Origin: Candidatus Binatia bacterium
Lineage (GTDB): Bacteria; Desulfobacterota; Binatia; HRBIN30
Length of the DNA stretch: 64,000 nucleotides
Reading direction: 5' to 3'
NCBI GenBank assembly: GCA_026415395.1
Contig: JAOAHD010000007.1
Location: 124,001 to 188,000 of the forward strand
Below, in pieces: positions 56,959 through 64,000 of the stretch. Position 1 is the first letter of the stretch; each line of letters starts with the position of its first letter. The translations under genes and the position numbers were made by a program. The notes below the pieces were generated by a model, which saw nothing but the letters and a program-made list of their open reading frames with translations, searched no databases and was not told the origin of the DNA.

Positions 56959-58164
56959 GTGCCGATGAAGGTTTCTCCGGCGGGCGGCTGTCGATCGCAA
57001 CCGGCCGGTCGCGCCGTCTTGTTCATCGTGTTGTTGGGGTTGGTGAGCCTGTGCGCGGATGTCACGTACGAAGGTGCCCGTAGCATTATCGGCCCGTACC
57101 TCGGTTCGCTCGGTGCCAGTGCCCTCACGGTGGCGGTGGTGGCCGGCGGCGGAGAGTTGCTGGGCTATGTTTTGCGGCTGTGGTCCGGGGTACTCGCCGA
57201 CCGCACCCAAGCATACTGGCTGCTTACCATCGCCGGTTATACCGTGAACGTACTGTCTGTCCCCGCGCTGGCGCTTACCGGACACTGGGTCCCTGCGGCT
57301 GGCCTGGTCTTGCTCGAGCGCACGGGCAAGGCCCTGCGCACGCCAGCGCGAGATGCGATGTTGTCGTTCGCAACCGCCCGCACGGGCCACGGTTGGGGGT
57401 TCGGTCTCCACGAAGTGCTGGACCAGTTCGGGGCTACCTTGGGCCCTCTGGTCGTAGCAGGGATCGTTGCCGCACAGTCGAACTATCGTGAGGCATTTGC
57501 CTGGCTGTTGCTCCCGGCTTTCGCGGCCCTCGCTTTCTTGACACTGGCTCGCATCCTGTTTCCGCGCCCGCGCGAACTGCACGTGGCGCCGGAAGCCGTG
57601 GTGACCACCGGCTTGCCACCCGCGTTTTGGGTGTACGTGGTCGGTGCTGCGTGTGTGGCAGCCGGGTACGCAGACTACCCGCTCGTTGCCTACCACTTCC
57701 AGCAGAGCGGCCATGTGAGCGCCGCGTGGATTGCCACCCTGTATGCGCTGGCCATGGCTGTCGACGGCGTTTCTGCCTTGCTGTTCGGGTGGTGGTTCGA
57801 CCGAGCTGGGATGCGCGCTTTACTGGTGGCGGTTGGTCTCTCGGCCCTGGCTCCGGTGTGGCTGTTTTCCCAAACCTTTGCCGCCGCGGCCGCAGGCGTG
57901 ATCCTGTGGGGGATCGGAATTGGGGCGCAGGAGTCCGTGTTGCGGGCTGTAGTGGCGCACCTCACCCCGCATGCGCGCCGTGGTAGTGCATTCGGCGTGT
58001 TTAACATGGTTTTCGGACTAGCCTGGTTTGCTGGCAGCGGGGTGCTTGGCTTTCTGTACACTCACTCGCTGCCCGCGCTGGTCTTCTTTGCCACGGCCAT
58101 GCAACTGGCGGCGCTCCCCTTGTTTTGGCGGGCCGAGCAGGTGCATCGGCACCGTAGGGGCTGA
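56959..58164 (+). CDS. Major facilitator superfamily transporter
   Basis: Inner-membrane transporter of about 400 residues with 11-12 predicted helices. The MFS pattern is visible in LWSGVLADRTQAYWLL after helix 2 and in FGWWFDRAGMRALLVAVGL in the second half. LERTGKALRTPARDAMLS and GWGFGLHEVLDQFGATLGPL are typical of drug/metabolite exporters. Start is GTG at 56959 or ATG at 56965, with AGGA upstream. The substrate is unknown. Its stop directly abuts the convergent HAD gene stop. Confidence 0.88.
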   Translation: MPMKVSPAGGCRSQPAGRAVLFIVLLGLVSLCADVTYEGARSIIGPYLGSLGASALTVAVVAGGGELLGYVLRLWSGVLADRTQAYWLLTIAGYTVNVLSVPALALTGHWVPAAGLVLLERTGKALRTPARDAMLSFATARTGHGWGFGLHEVLDQFGATLGPLVVAGIVAAQSNYREAFAWLLLPAFAALAFLTLARILFPRPRELHVAPEAVVTTGLPPAFWVYVVGAACVAAGYADYPLVAYHFQQSGHVSAAWIATLYALAMAVDGVSALLFGWWFDRAGMRALLVAVGLSALAPVWLFSQTFAAAAAGVILWGIGIGAQESVLRAVVAHLTPHARRGSAFGVFNMVFGLAWFAGSGVLGFLYTHSLPALVFFATAMQLAALPLFWRAEQVHRHRRG

Positions 58165-58875
58165 TCAACGAGCTCGAACCGCCTCGTCGTTGCGTAACCT
58201 TTGGCGGCCAGCATGGCGAGCGAGTTCTTCGACCACGGCTGGCAACTCCTCTAAGGTCTGGATGCGGGGCGCCGGCACGGCAATTCCGCCAAGAGCGACA
58301 AAGTGCATCCCTGCGGCTTGCGCTGCCTGCCAATCGGACTCGGCGTCTCCTACGTACACTGCTTCGTGCGCCTCCACGCCGAGCCGCTGCAAGCATAGCA
58401 GCAACATGTCCGGATACGGTTTTGGCCGCTCGACGTCGCGCACTCCAACGGTAGTCTCGAGGTATTCGGTCAGGCCAAACCGCCGCACGATTTCCTGCGC
58501 GGTGTAGCCGCGATTGGTCGCCATCGCCAAACGGTAGCGGGCGCGCAGGGTTTGCAGCACGCGATGAAGCGACGGCACCGGCCGCATGAGGCGATAGAAC
58601 GGCTCGTAGTCTGTCGCCGCCGCCACTTCCTTCGCCCGTGCAATTTTTTCTTCGTCGCCTTGGAACACGTGGGCGAAGAATTGTGCCGACGAGCCACGGT
58701 GGGCAAGCTCGGCCAATTCCGGAGTCATGGGCGGATAACCCAAATCCCGCAAAATGGCGTTGTAGTACGCCAAATTTGCTGACCACGAATCGAACAGCAC
58801 ACCGTCGCAATCGAGCACAACGGCTCGCAGCCCCACGGGGGGAAGCTCGTGCGAGGAGCCTTTGCGAATTCTCAT
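58165..58875 (-). CDS. HAD-superfamily phosphatase (phosphoglycolate phosphatase-like)
   Basis: Haloacid-dehalogenase-type hydrolase of 236 residues. Motif I is VVLDCDGVLFDSWSAN (nucleophile Asp), motif II lies in MATNRGYTAQEIV, motif III in ERPKPYPDMLLLCL, and motif IV in VYVGDAESDWQAAQAAGM. The cap domain is helical (Gph-like). ATG at 58875 overlaps the stop of the upstream membrane protein as ATGA, tying it to the exosortase operon. Its substrate is unknown. Confidence 0.9.
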   Translation of the reverse strand: MRIRKGSSHELPPVGLRAVVLDCDGVLFDSWSANLAYYNAILRDLGYPPMTPELAELAHRGSSAQFFAHVFQGDEEKIARAKEVAAATDYEPFYRLMRPVPSLHRVLQTLRARYRLAMATNRGYTAQEIVRRFGLTEYLETTVGVRDVERPKPYPDMLLLCLQRLGVEAHEAVYVGDAESDWQAAQAAGMHFVALGGIAVPAPRIQTLEELPAVVEELARHAGRQRLRNDEAVRAR

Positions 58876-59420
58876 GAGGCTAGCCCCTTTGTACCTGTAG
58901 CGGCAGGAGCCGACACCGATCCTAAGTGCCAGAGCTCTTTTAAGCGAGGATACGTCAGGATGAACCAAAGGAGCTGAGGGGCCAGCACGAAGCTGAGGAG
59001 ACCACTGAAGACCCCGAGCGTGTCCGTCCACCAACTCGGATGCGCCAGCACAACCGGGTATATGAGCAGCACGAGCACGTGCACGAGAAAAAACGCCACC
59101 ATGCCAATCACACAGCGCCCCACGGTGCCCACCAACCCTAAACCGGGCGTGGCGCAGATCAGTGCCTGCAAAGGTACTTGTGCCATCGAGAGTAGGGAAA
59201 CATCGATTTGCAATGGAATTTCCACGCCGCCCTTGGTGAACACTGGGTTCGAGCGATCGGTTGCCCCGAACTCGAGCCACCATCCGGTCAAAGCCGGACT
59301 GACCAACCTGGCTAATTCCAACGCAGCAGTCCGATACGCGGTGCCGAAGCCCGCGCTTGCCCAGGTTGCCAAAAGCAAAGTGAAGGCGGCGATGAAGCGC
59401 AATGCAAACTTAATCTTCAT
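58872..59420 (-). CDS. Exosortase H-associated membrane protein
   Basis: Membrane protein of 182 residues with a signal-like first helix (FALRFIAAFTLLLATW), a periplasmic region (PALTGWWLEFGATDRSNPVFTKGGVEIPLQIDVSL) and three further helices. Size, topology and position immediately after xrtH match the small membrane protein that accompanies exosortase H in other bacteria. Both ends overlap neighbours by 4 bases, so it is translationally coupled. The role is unknown; it may assist or modulate XrtH. Confidence 0.75.
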   Translation of the reverse strand: MKIKFALRFIAAFTLLLATWASAGFGTAYRTAALELARLVSPALTGWWLEFGATDRSNPVFTKGGVEIPLQIDVSLLSMAQVPLQALICATPGLGLVGTVGRCVIGMVAFFLVHVLVLLIYPVVLAHPSWWTDTLGVFSGLLSFVLAPQLLWFILTYPRLKELWHLGSVSAPAATGTKGLAS

Positions 59421-59917
59421 GTTGGGCGTGCCCGCTCCACCCAGGCCATGGCGTACAGGGTCACCAACATCAAAAACACTCCCTGCCAAACGTATTCGTG
59501 AAAATAATCGAAGAGGCTGGGATAGAACTCCACCAAGCGCACCAACATGGCAATGCGGGCAACATTCACCGCGGATAGAAGCGCCACCCCGAGAATCATG
59601 CCGGCGACCTTTTGCTGCCACGGTGCCGGGTAAGCGAGGATGAAGCTGAAGAGCACGACAAAGACGAACAACCCCGTGCACTCGTGATTGACCTCTAGGC
59701 TCGCGCTCTCCGTCACGATGATGTTGCCGCTGACAACGTTGGCCTTTGAGCCAGCGAGCTGGGCGAGCGATGCTGCTACACTCGCAATCGCGCGCTCAAT
59801 GGGCGCTAGCCGGTTTTGCAAGCCGCTAACTGCCGCGAAGGCGCTAAACGCCCACAAACAGCCGAAAAAGATCGACACGAACCTGATAATTGGTCTACGC
59901 ATCGCCCTCCCACTCAC
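59417..59917 (-). CDS. xrtH: Exosortase H
   Basis: Integral membrane cysteine protease/transpeptidase of the exosortase family, about 166 residues with four to five helices. The three conserved residues are visible: Cys80 in NHECTGLFVFVVLF, Arg121 in SAVNVARIAMLV and His140 in DYFHEYVWQGVFL. The small size and sequence fit the XrtH group, which cleaves proteins with C-terminal IPTLxxWG-type signals. GTG at 59917 overlaps the lnt stop (GTGA); ATG at 59902, behind GGGAGGG, is an alternative start. It is followed by its associated membrane protein. Confidence 0.85.
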   Translation of the reverse strand: MSGRAMRRPIIRFVSIFFGCLWAFSAFAAVSGLQNRLAPIERAIASVAASLAQLAGSKANVVSGNIIVTESASLEVNHECTGLFVFVVLFSFILAYPAPWQQKVAGMILGVALLSAVNVARIAMLVRLVEFYPSLFDYFHEYVWQGVFLMLVTLYAMAWVERARPT

Positions 59918-61554
59918 AACAACTGAGCTGTGGATAGTGCTCCGCCGTTACACCTCGCCTCTCGCAGTTTTCCCGCGGAAGTGTGCCGCCGTTGCTGCAG
60001 CAGGAGCACCGTACCGAGGAAGATTGCCGCCATCCACGGCAAGGCATCGCCGAGCCGTGCGTATACGGTCGGCAGGTTCAACAGCCGCGCTTCGCCCGTG
60101 ACCACTTCTTCCGTGAACAAACCGCCCTGAGCGCGGACCCGCCCAGCAGCATCGATGATGCTGGTGACCCCGGTGTTCGATCCGCGCAGTAAGAATCGCC
60201 GGTTTTCGATGGCGCGCCAGAGGGCCAGGGCTTGGTGCTGGTACGGCGCCGGGCTGTCGCCGTACCAGGCATCGTTGAGAATGGTGACCAGCACATTCGC
60301 TCCTGCCAAGGTGGTTTTCCGTGGCATATCGCCGACGATGTCCTCGAAGCAAATCAGTTGACCCACCCGCGCGCCATTGTCGAGCACAAACACCCGCTCG
60401 CTGCGCCCGGCGGTTAAACGCCCACTGGCTGGGCTGAGTGCGTACACCGCGGGAACGAGTTCCCCGCCGGGGATGTATTCGCCGAATGGCATGAGGATGC
60501 GCTTGTCGTAGCGGCCGCGAACGATGCCCCCGGGCTCAATCCAAAAGGCGCTGTTGAACTGTTCCACCTTATCCGCACCGACAAACCGGTAGGCGAGACC
60601 ACCGAAGATCAGGTGAGAGCGTAGATCAGGAAACGGGTTTTCCTTGCCGCGCAACTGCCCCAGGTCGGCTGGGATCCATTCTTGGTGAACCGTCTCCGGC
60701 CACACGAGCAGATCAACTTGTTCCTGCACCGCGCGGCTGAGCTGCCGGTATTTTTCCAGGTTCACCTCGAAGTACCGCAGATCCCCCTTTTCCGCGATGC
60801 CCACGTTGCCTTGCACCAGCGCCACACGAATGGCTGGCGCTTGCCGCATCGCCTCGTCCACCTGCGGCAAGCGGTACCAACCGTAAACCCAAAGCAGGGC
60901 TGCGGTCACGATGGAAGCAACGAGCGCCACGGCTTGCCGGATGGTGCACCAGTGGGCAGCGGCCGCGGCAAACCACACCATGACGAAACTCAGTAAGTAC
61001 GGCCCTGCCAAGTCACCGCTCTGCACCAAATGCAGAGCCTGCATTTGGCTGTTGGCCAGGCGCCACGGAAACAAGTTCGGATACCAATACTCGAGCACAA
61101 CCCAAGCGGCGGCCACCGCCAGGGGCCACATCGGGCCACGGCGCAAGCGGTGGACAACCCATCCGAAGGCGGCAAACTGGACGGCAGTGAACGCAGTCAG
61201 TAGCAGGTAGAATACGAGAGCAACGGGGAGCGGAAAGCCGCCGAACACGCGGATCGTGTACACGAGCCAGTAAAATGCCGGGAGATTGGTTGCCCAGCCA
61301 GCAATCCAGCCGAGACCGGCGGCGTGCCGCCCCGTGGGCGCTTGCCACACCGCGATGAGCAACGGCACGAGCGCGACCCAAGCCAACGGGTACAACTCGA
61401 ACCAAATGAAGCTCGCAGCCACGGCCAACCCCGACACAGCCGCGGCCACAGTGCCGATAAGACAGCCCTGCAGAGGAATCCCCACTCCGCGGGCTGCTGG
61501 GTTTAGCGTAGATCGTTGCCCTCCGGCGATCGGCAGAAGCGGCCAATTCGACAC
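59914..61554 (-). CDS. lnt: Apolipoprotein N-acyltransferase
   Basis: Inner-membrane enzyme of 546 residues that adds the third acyl chain to lipoproteins. Six to eight helices precede a nitrilase-like periplasmic domain with the catalytic Glu in LLVWPETVHQEW, Lys in YDKRILMPFGEYIPGG and Cys in GQLICFEDIVGD. A final helix anchors the C-terminus (MAAIFLGTVLLL). It is coupled to xrtH by a 4-base overlap and is about 70 bases from the cytochrome gene. Confidence 0.95.
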   Translation of the reverse strand: MSNWPLLPIAGGQRSTLNPAARGVGIPLQGCLIGTVAAAVSGLAVAASFIWFELYPLAWVALVPLLIAVWQAPTGRHAAGLGWIAGWATNLPAFYWLVYTIRVFGGFPLPVALVFYLLLTAFTAVQFAAFGWVVHRLRRGPMWPLAVAAAWVVLEYWYPNLFPWRLANSQMQALHLVQSGDLAGPYLLSFVMVWFAAAAAHWCTIRQAVALVASIVTAALLWVYGWYRLPQVDEAMRQAPAIRVALVQGNVGIAEKGDLRYFEVNLEKYRQLSRAVQEQVDLLVWPETVHQEWIPADLGQLRGKENPFPDLRSHLIFGGLAYRFVGADKVEQFNSAFWIEPGGIVRGRYDKRILMPFGEYIPGGELVPAVYALSPASGRLTAGRSERVFVLDNGARVGQLICFEDIVGDMPRKTTLAGANVLVTILNDAWYGDSPAPYQHQALALWRAIENRRFLLRGSNTGVTSIIDAAGRVRAQGGLFTEEVVTGEARLLNLPTVYARLGDALPWMAAIFLGTVLLLQQRRHTSAGKLREARCNGGALSTAQLL

Positions 61555-61623
61555 GTGCCGTTCCTTAGCCGATTCTTCGCGTACGGCGAAGCACCGACCC
61601 GATGATCATGGGAATCACCTGCG

Positions 61624-62031
61624 TCATGGTGGGGAAGCTGCCAGCGCTTGCCGGCGGGCCACTGGAACAGAAAGAAGCGGCTGCTGGCGGGCGTCGTGAA
61701 CTTCGCTGCTCGTGAACGGCTCCACCCTAGCCTCTCCGCGATCGAAACGCTCCAACATCCAGTTAAGAAGCGCAGCTAAGCGTTCGTCGCTGAGTTCCGC
61801 GTGCGCTACCCCAGGCACGCGCAGTAGGTACGCACGCCCATCAGCCGTGCGCGCTAAGCGCCGCAGGTTGCCGGCAAAGGGCGGGGCGCCATCACGCGAG
61901 CCCTCGCCGCGGGGGCCGTGGCAGCCTTGACAGTGTAACACGTAGTCCGCTTGCGGATCGGCCTGAGCTGAGGCCACGCAAAAGCTGCCCAGCAGCCAAA
62001 TGAGCACGGAGAACGCCGCCCTGTGTTTCAC
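61624..62031 (-). CDS. Periplasmic monohaem c-type cytochrome
   Basis: Exported cytochrome of 135 residues: signal peptide (MKHRAAFSVLIWLLGSFCVASAQA), one haem site CQGCH (Cys34, Cys37, His38) and a probable Met ligand in LLNWMLERF. GTG at 62031 overlaps the mauA stop (GTGA), so it belongs to the amine dehydrogenase operon. It probably takes electrons from the dehydrogenase in place of the copper protein amicyanin (MauC), which is not encoded here. Confidence 0.85.
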   Translation of the reverse strand: MKHRAAFSVLIWLLGSFCVASAQADPQADYVLHCQGCHGPRGEGSRDGAPPFAGNLRRLARTADGRAYLLRVPGVAHAELSDERLAALLNWMLERFDRGEARVEPFTSSEVHDARQQPLLSVPVARRQALAASPP

Positions 62032-62582
62032 ACATCCCCCTTGGCCTCACCGAGCACGATTGCCGTCGAGCAGTGGTACACCACGTTGTTGATCCCGTGG
62101 CACCAGTTGATGTCGTTGCTGCGCTGCGGGTAGTAGACCGGCTTGTCGCCTTCGTTGCGGTGGCAGTAGCAAAGCCCGCACACGTGCTTCGCGCAGCAGT
62201 CGTTGTAGGAAATGATGTACAGCTTCCCATCAGCAGGGTTGCGGCAAGTGCCGATCCACGTCACCGGCGACTGGATGGTGCCAGGCGGGCAGGAACGCTG
62301 TGTGCCACCGCAGCAACTGCAGAGGAACCCATCGATGGCACAATGCCGCCAATACTCGCAGCGCGATGGGTCGCCCGCTGGGTGGTCAATCCCCGGCTCG
62401 CCCTGCACGGCCTCTTTCCGCGCCGTGCTGGCCCGTGCGACTGGCAACAGCGGGTAGGTTGCCATGCCGACGAGAGCCGTCCCAACCCGCGCCAAGAAGC
62501 TGCGGCGCGAGGTGCGGTCCGCCAACCGCCGCGCCCAGCGAGCACACAACGTGTCGATTGTGGCAAACAGGGGCTCCAGCAT
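62028..62582 (-). CDS. mauA: TTQ amine dehydrogenase light chain (MauA/AauA)
   Basis: Periplasmic small subunit of a tryptophan tryptophylquinone amine dehydrogenase, 184 residues. The N-terminus has a twin-arginine signal (TSRRSFLARVG). Cysteines expected for the disulfide network are present (RCEYWRHCAIDGFLCSCCGG, SCPPGT, YNDCCAKHVCGLCYC). The TTQ-forming tryptophans are Trp109 (VTWIGTC) and Trp160 (DINWC); the catalytic Asp aligns with Asp128. Several positions (GFLCSCCGGT, WIGTC) resemble aromatic amine dehydrogenase more than methylamine dehydrogenase, from memory of those families. The product would be aldehyde plus ammonia. Confidence 0.92.
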   Translation of the reverse strand: MLEPLFATIDTLCARWARRLADRTSRRSFLARVGTALVGMATYPLLPVARASTARKEAVQGEPGIDHPAGDPSRCEYWRHCAIDGFLCSCCGGTQRSCPPGTIQSPVTWIGTCRNPADGKLYIISYNDCCAKHVCGLCYCHRNEGDKPVYYPQRSNDINWCHGINNVVYHCSTAIVLGEAKGDV

Positions 62583-62595
62583 CGATGACCTCCGC

Positions 62596-63198
62596 CTAAC
62601 CCGCGACGCGTTGCCGTTGCAAGTACTCCTGAATTGAACCCACACCATGGCGGTAGGCCTCGAACAAACTTTCGATGTGCTCCCGCGTGTTCACGATTCC
62701 TTTGGCGCGCAGCACGCCCTTGGGGTCGAGCAGCACAGCGAACGGCAGCTTCGGCACCTGATACGCTAGGCCCAGCTCCGTCGAAAGTACGTAAGGAAAG
62801 CGGGAACCCAGGCGAGCCAACATTTCCTCGTGCTCGTCGATGGGCCCTTCACTCGCGAGCACAATGTCCAGCCATCGTTCCTCGCTGCGGCGAACGGAGT
62901 CGAGCACCGGCAAGAGCGCTTTGCACGCCGGGCACTGGGGCGCCACCCACACGAGCAGGGTACAGCGTTGGTCGCTGCGCGTGCCGCCAATGTGCACGGT
63001 CTGCCCGCGCAAGTCGCGCAACTCGAACGCAGGCGCCACACTCCCCACTTGCGGCGCGGTTTGTGGCACCAAGGCGCCCACTGGGGCAATGCGTGCTTGC
63101 AACAGCCCAACTTGCCGCACGAGCGCGAGCACGACCACCGCCAACCCGACCACTACCAGCCAAAGCAACACTTGGGAAACGATCAGCGCAGTCGACAT
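62596..63198 (-). CDS. mauD: Amine dehydrogenase accessory thioredoxin-like protein MauD
   Basis: Membrane-anchored thioredoxin-fold protein of 200 residues, needed for correct disulfides in the light chain. It has an N-terminal helix (LIVSQVLLWLVVVGLAVVVLAL), the redox motif VAPQCPACKALLPVL (CPAC), and the family region GSVAPAFELRDLRGQTVHIGG. It lies 13 bases from mauA and 12 from mauE, in the standard B-E-D-A order. Confidence 0.93.
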   Translation of the reverse strand: MSTALIVSQVLLWLVVVGLAVVVLALVRQVGLLQARIAPVGALVPQTAPQVGSVAPAFELRDLRGQTVHIGGTRSDQRCTLLVWVAPQCPACKALLPVLDSVRRSEERWLDIVLASEGPIDEHEEMLARLGSRFPYVLSTELGLAYQVPKLPFAVLLDPKGVLRAKGIVNTREHIESLFEAYRHGVGSIQEYLQRQRVAG

Positions 63199-63210
63199 TG
63201 GCGTTGCTCG

Positions 63211-63750
63211 TCAAGTGCGGTCCGTCTTGTCAGCCAGTTTGTCGGCTGGAGTTTGTGCGAGCATCTCCAAAGCTAAGTACAGGACAACCAGCGCTAAAGC
63301 GGCAGCGGCGACGGTGAAGGTATCGAGCCAGGTCCAGGGGCGAGCCGGCGCGCTCCCCGTGGCCACGAGGAACAACGCAGCAAGCACGAGATTCCGCCAC
63401 ACCAGTGCCCAGCTAATGTTCGCTGCTCCGCGCGGGCCCGCGCACCCACAGGGGTGATCGGTGCGGCCCGCAACAATCTCGCGCACCAGCACCCCGGCGT
63501 AGAGGAGCAAGAGCGCAGCACTGCCGGCGCACGCCAGCGTGAAGGCTCCGGCAAAACAAAATGCCAGCGCAAGGGAAAGTTCGGTGACAATCAGGCCGAG
63601 AGCCAGGAGTCCGTGCAGCGGCGCTGCCGGAATACGGTAGAGTGCCAAGATGTTCCGAAACTCCTTAGGTGCGCGGAGTTTGTGCCAGGCGGCGCTGGAC
63701 CAAAGTAAAACACCGAGCACGCGCACGAGCATTTGATACGCGACATCCAT
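63211..63750 (-). CDS. mauE: Amine dehydrogenase accessory membrane protein MauE
   Basis: Inner-membrane protein of 179 residues with four to five helices, of the DoxX-like MauE family. Typical are AWHKLRAPKEFRNILALYRI, LVTEL-like VTELSLALAF, and the paired cysteines DHPCGCAGPRG before the third helix, which may take part in disulfide transfer with MauD. It lies three bases from mauB. Confidence 0.92.
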   Translation of the reverse strand: MDVAYQMLVRVLGVLLWSSAAWHKLRAPKEFRNILALYRIPAAPLHGLLALGLIVTELSLALAFCFAGAFTLACAGSAALLLLYAGVLVREIVAGRTDHPCGCAGPRGAANISWALVWRNLVLAALFLVATGSAPARPWTWLDTFTVAAAALALVVLYLALEMLAQTPADKLADKTDRT

Positions 63751-63753
63751 TGC

Positions 63754-64000
63754 TCAGCGGCTGCCTCCGTAGGGAGCGAAAAGCAAATCGGTCATCCAGC
63801 CAATGGGTTGCACCCGCCGCACGAACGCCCCCGAGCGTGCGTCGTACACGGCAAGCGCGCCGGCAAACTCGCACGCAGTAATCAGCAGCGGGTTCTCATC
63901 TTGGGTGACGGCAATCGACTTGACCAAGGGCGGAATCCAGCGATCCAGCGCCCGCTCCCAAAGCCACGGCAACGGCCAGCGCCACGAGGCGTCAGGCTCG
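63754..64000 (-). CDS. mauB: TTQ amine dehydrogenase heavy chain, C-terminal part
   Basis: C-terminal end (about 81 residues) of the periplasmic beta-propeller heavy chain; the rest is beyond the right edge. The segment SIAVTQDENPLLITACEFAGALAVYDARSG, followed by a short tail, agrees with the last propeller blade of MauB/AauB. Position before mauE in the same direction supports the call. Confidence 0.85.
   Translation of the reverse strand, partial: EPDASWRWPLPWLWERALDRWIPPLVKSIAVTQDENPLLITACEFAGALAVYDARSGAFVRRVQPIGWMTDLLFAPYGGSR

Overview
The window is a GC-rich bacterial chromosome segment, densely packed, with most genes on the minus strand. I found no rRNA, tRNA, CRISPR array, insertion sequence or phage genes. 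The gene content points to a Gram-negative, aerobic, Deltaproteobacteria-like organism: LptE, Lnt, MurJ and many lipoproteins, the M50-trpS-scpA-scpB-rluB run, an exosortase H, two Baeyer-Villiger-type monooxygenases and a TTQ amine dehydrogenase. Candidatus Binatota (Desulfobacterota_B) is my best guess. This is an inference from gene content, not from a marker gene.

Layout. 1-11 kb: a P-type ATPase cut by the left edge, a glutathione transferase, an RRM RNA-binding protein that seems to start at ATT, a TolB/TPR protein, a flavin reductase, a DUF1330 protein, a frameshifted delta-60-repeat surface protein with a C-terminal anchor, a PD40 lipoprotein and NnrU. 11-19 kb: tadA, a glycosidase-like lipoprotein, a monooxygenase, then the M50 protease-trpS-scpA-scpB-rluB operon. 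19-26 kb: an ATP-grasp enzyme, an HtrA-like protein with no catalytic triad, pabB-pabC, a small hypothetical gene and a RmuC carrying 73-residue tandem repeats. 26-33 kb: a GH5-like lipoprotein, a gap with strong hairpins, a monooxygenase-alcohol dehydrogenase pair, glutaredoxin and mazG. 33-50 kb: murJ, rpsT and a long housekeeping series read leftwards: two SDRs, dut, purC-S-Q-L-F, nrdR, ribD, ribBA, ribH, nusB, leuS, lptE. Many of its junctions overlap by 1-8 bases. 50-58 kb: a thiolase, an RlmN-like radical SAM enzyme, a MerR regulator, a large membrane protein, a sialate O-acetylesterase-like protein and an MFS transporter. Two divergent intergenic regions here carry a composite dispersed repeat, one copy containing a heptamer array. 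58-64 kb: a translationally coupled lnt-xrtH-membrane protein-HAD series, preceded by an amine dehydrogenase cluster mauB-E-D-A plus cytochrome c that runs off the right edge.

How the genes fit together. The amine dehydrogenase would oxidise a primary amine in the periplasm and pass electrons to the c-type cytochrome. MauD and MauE support disulfide formation in the cysteine-rich light chain. The monooxygenases, alcohol dehydrogenase, SDRs and thiolase suggest oxidation of ketones, steroids or other hydrophobic compounds. Exosortase H and Lnt act on exported proteins, of which this window has several (glycosidases, PD40, delta-60). The purine, riboflavin and folate (pabB/pabC) genes supply cofactors.

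Most notable points: a light chain that looks closer to aromatic amine dehydrogenase than to methylamine dehydrogenase, without mauF/mauG nearby; a RibBA whose DHBP synthase half has lost key residues; the triad-less HtrA-like protein; a roughly 220-base out-of-frame overlap of scpB and rluB; the ATT start; and the heptamer/palindrome repeat family.
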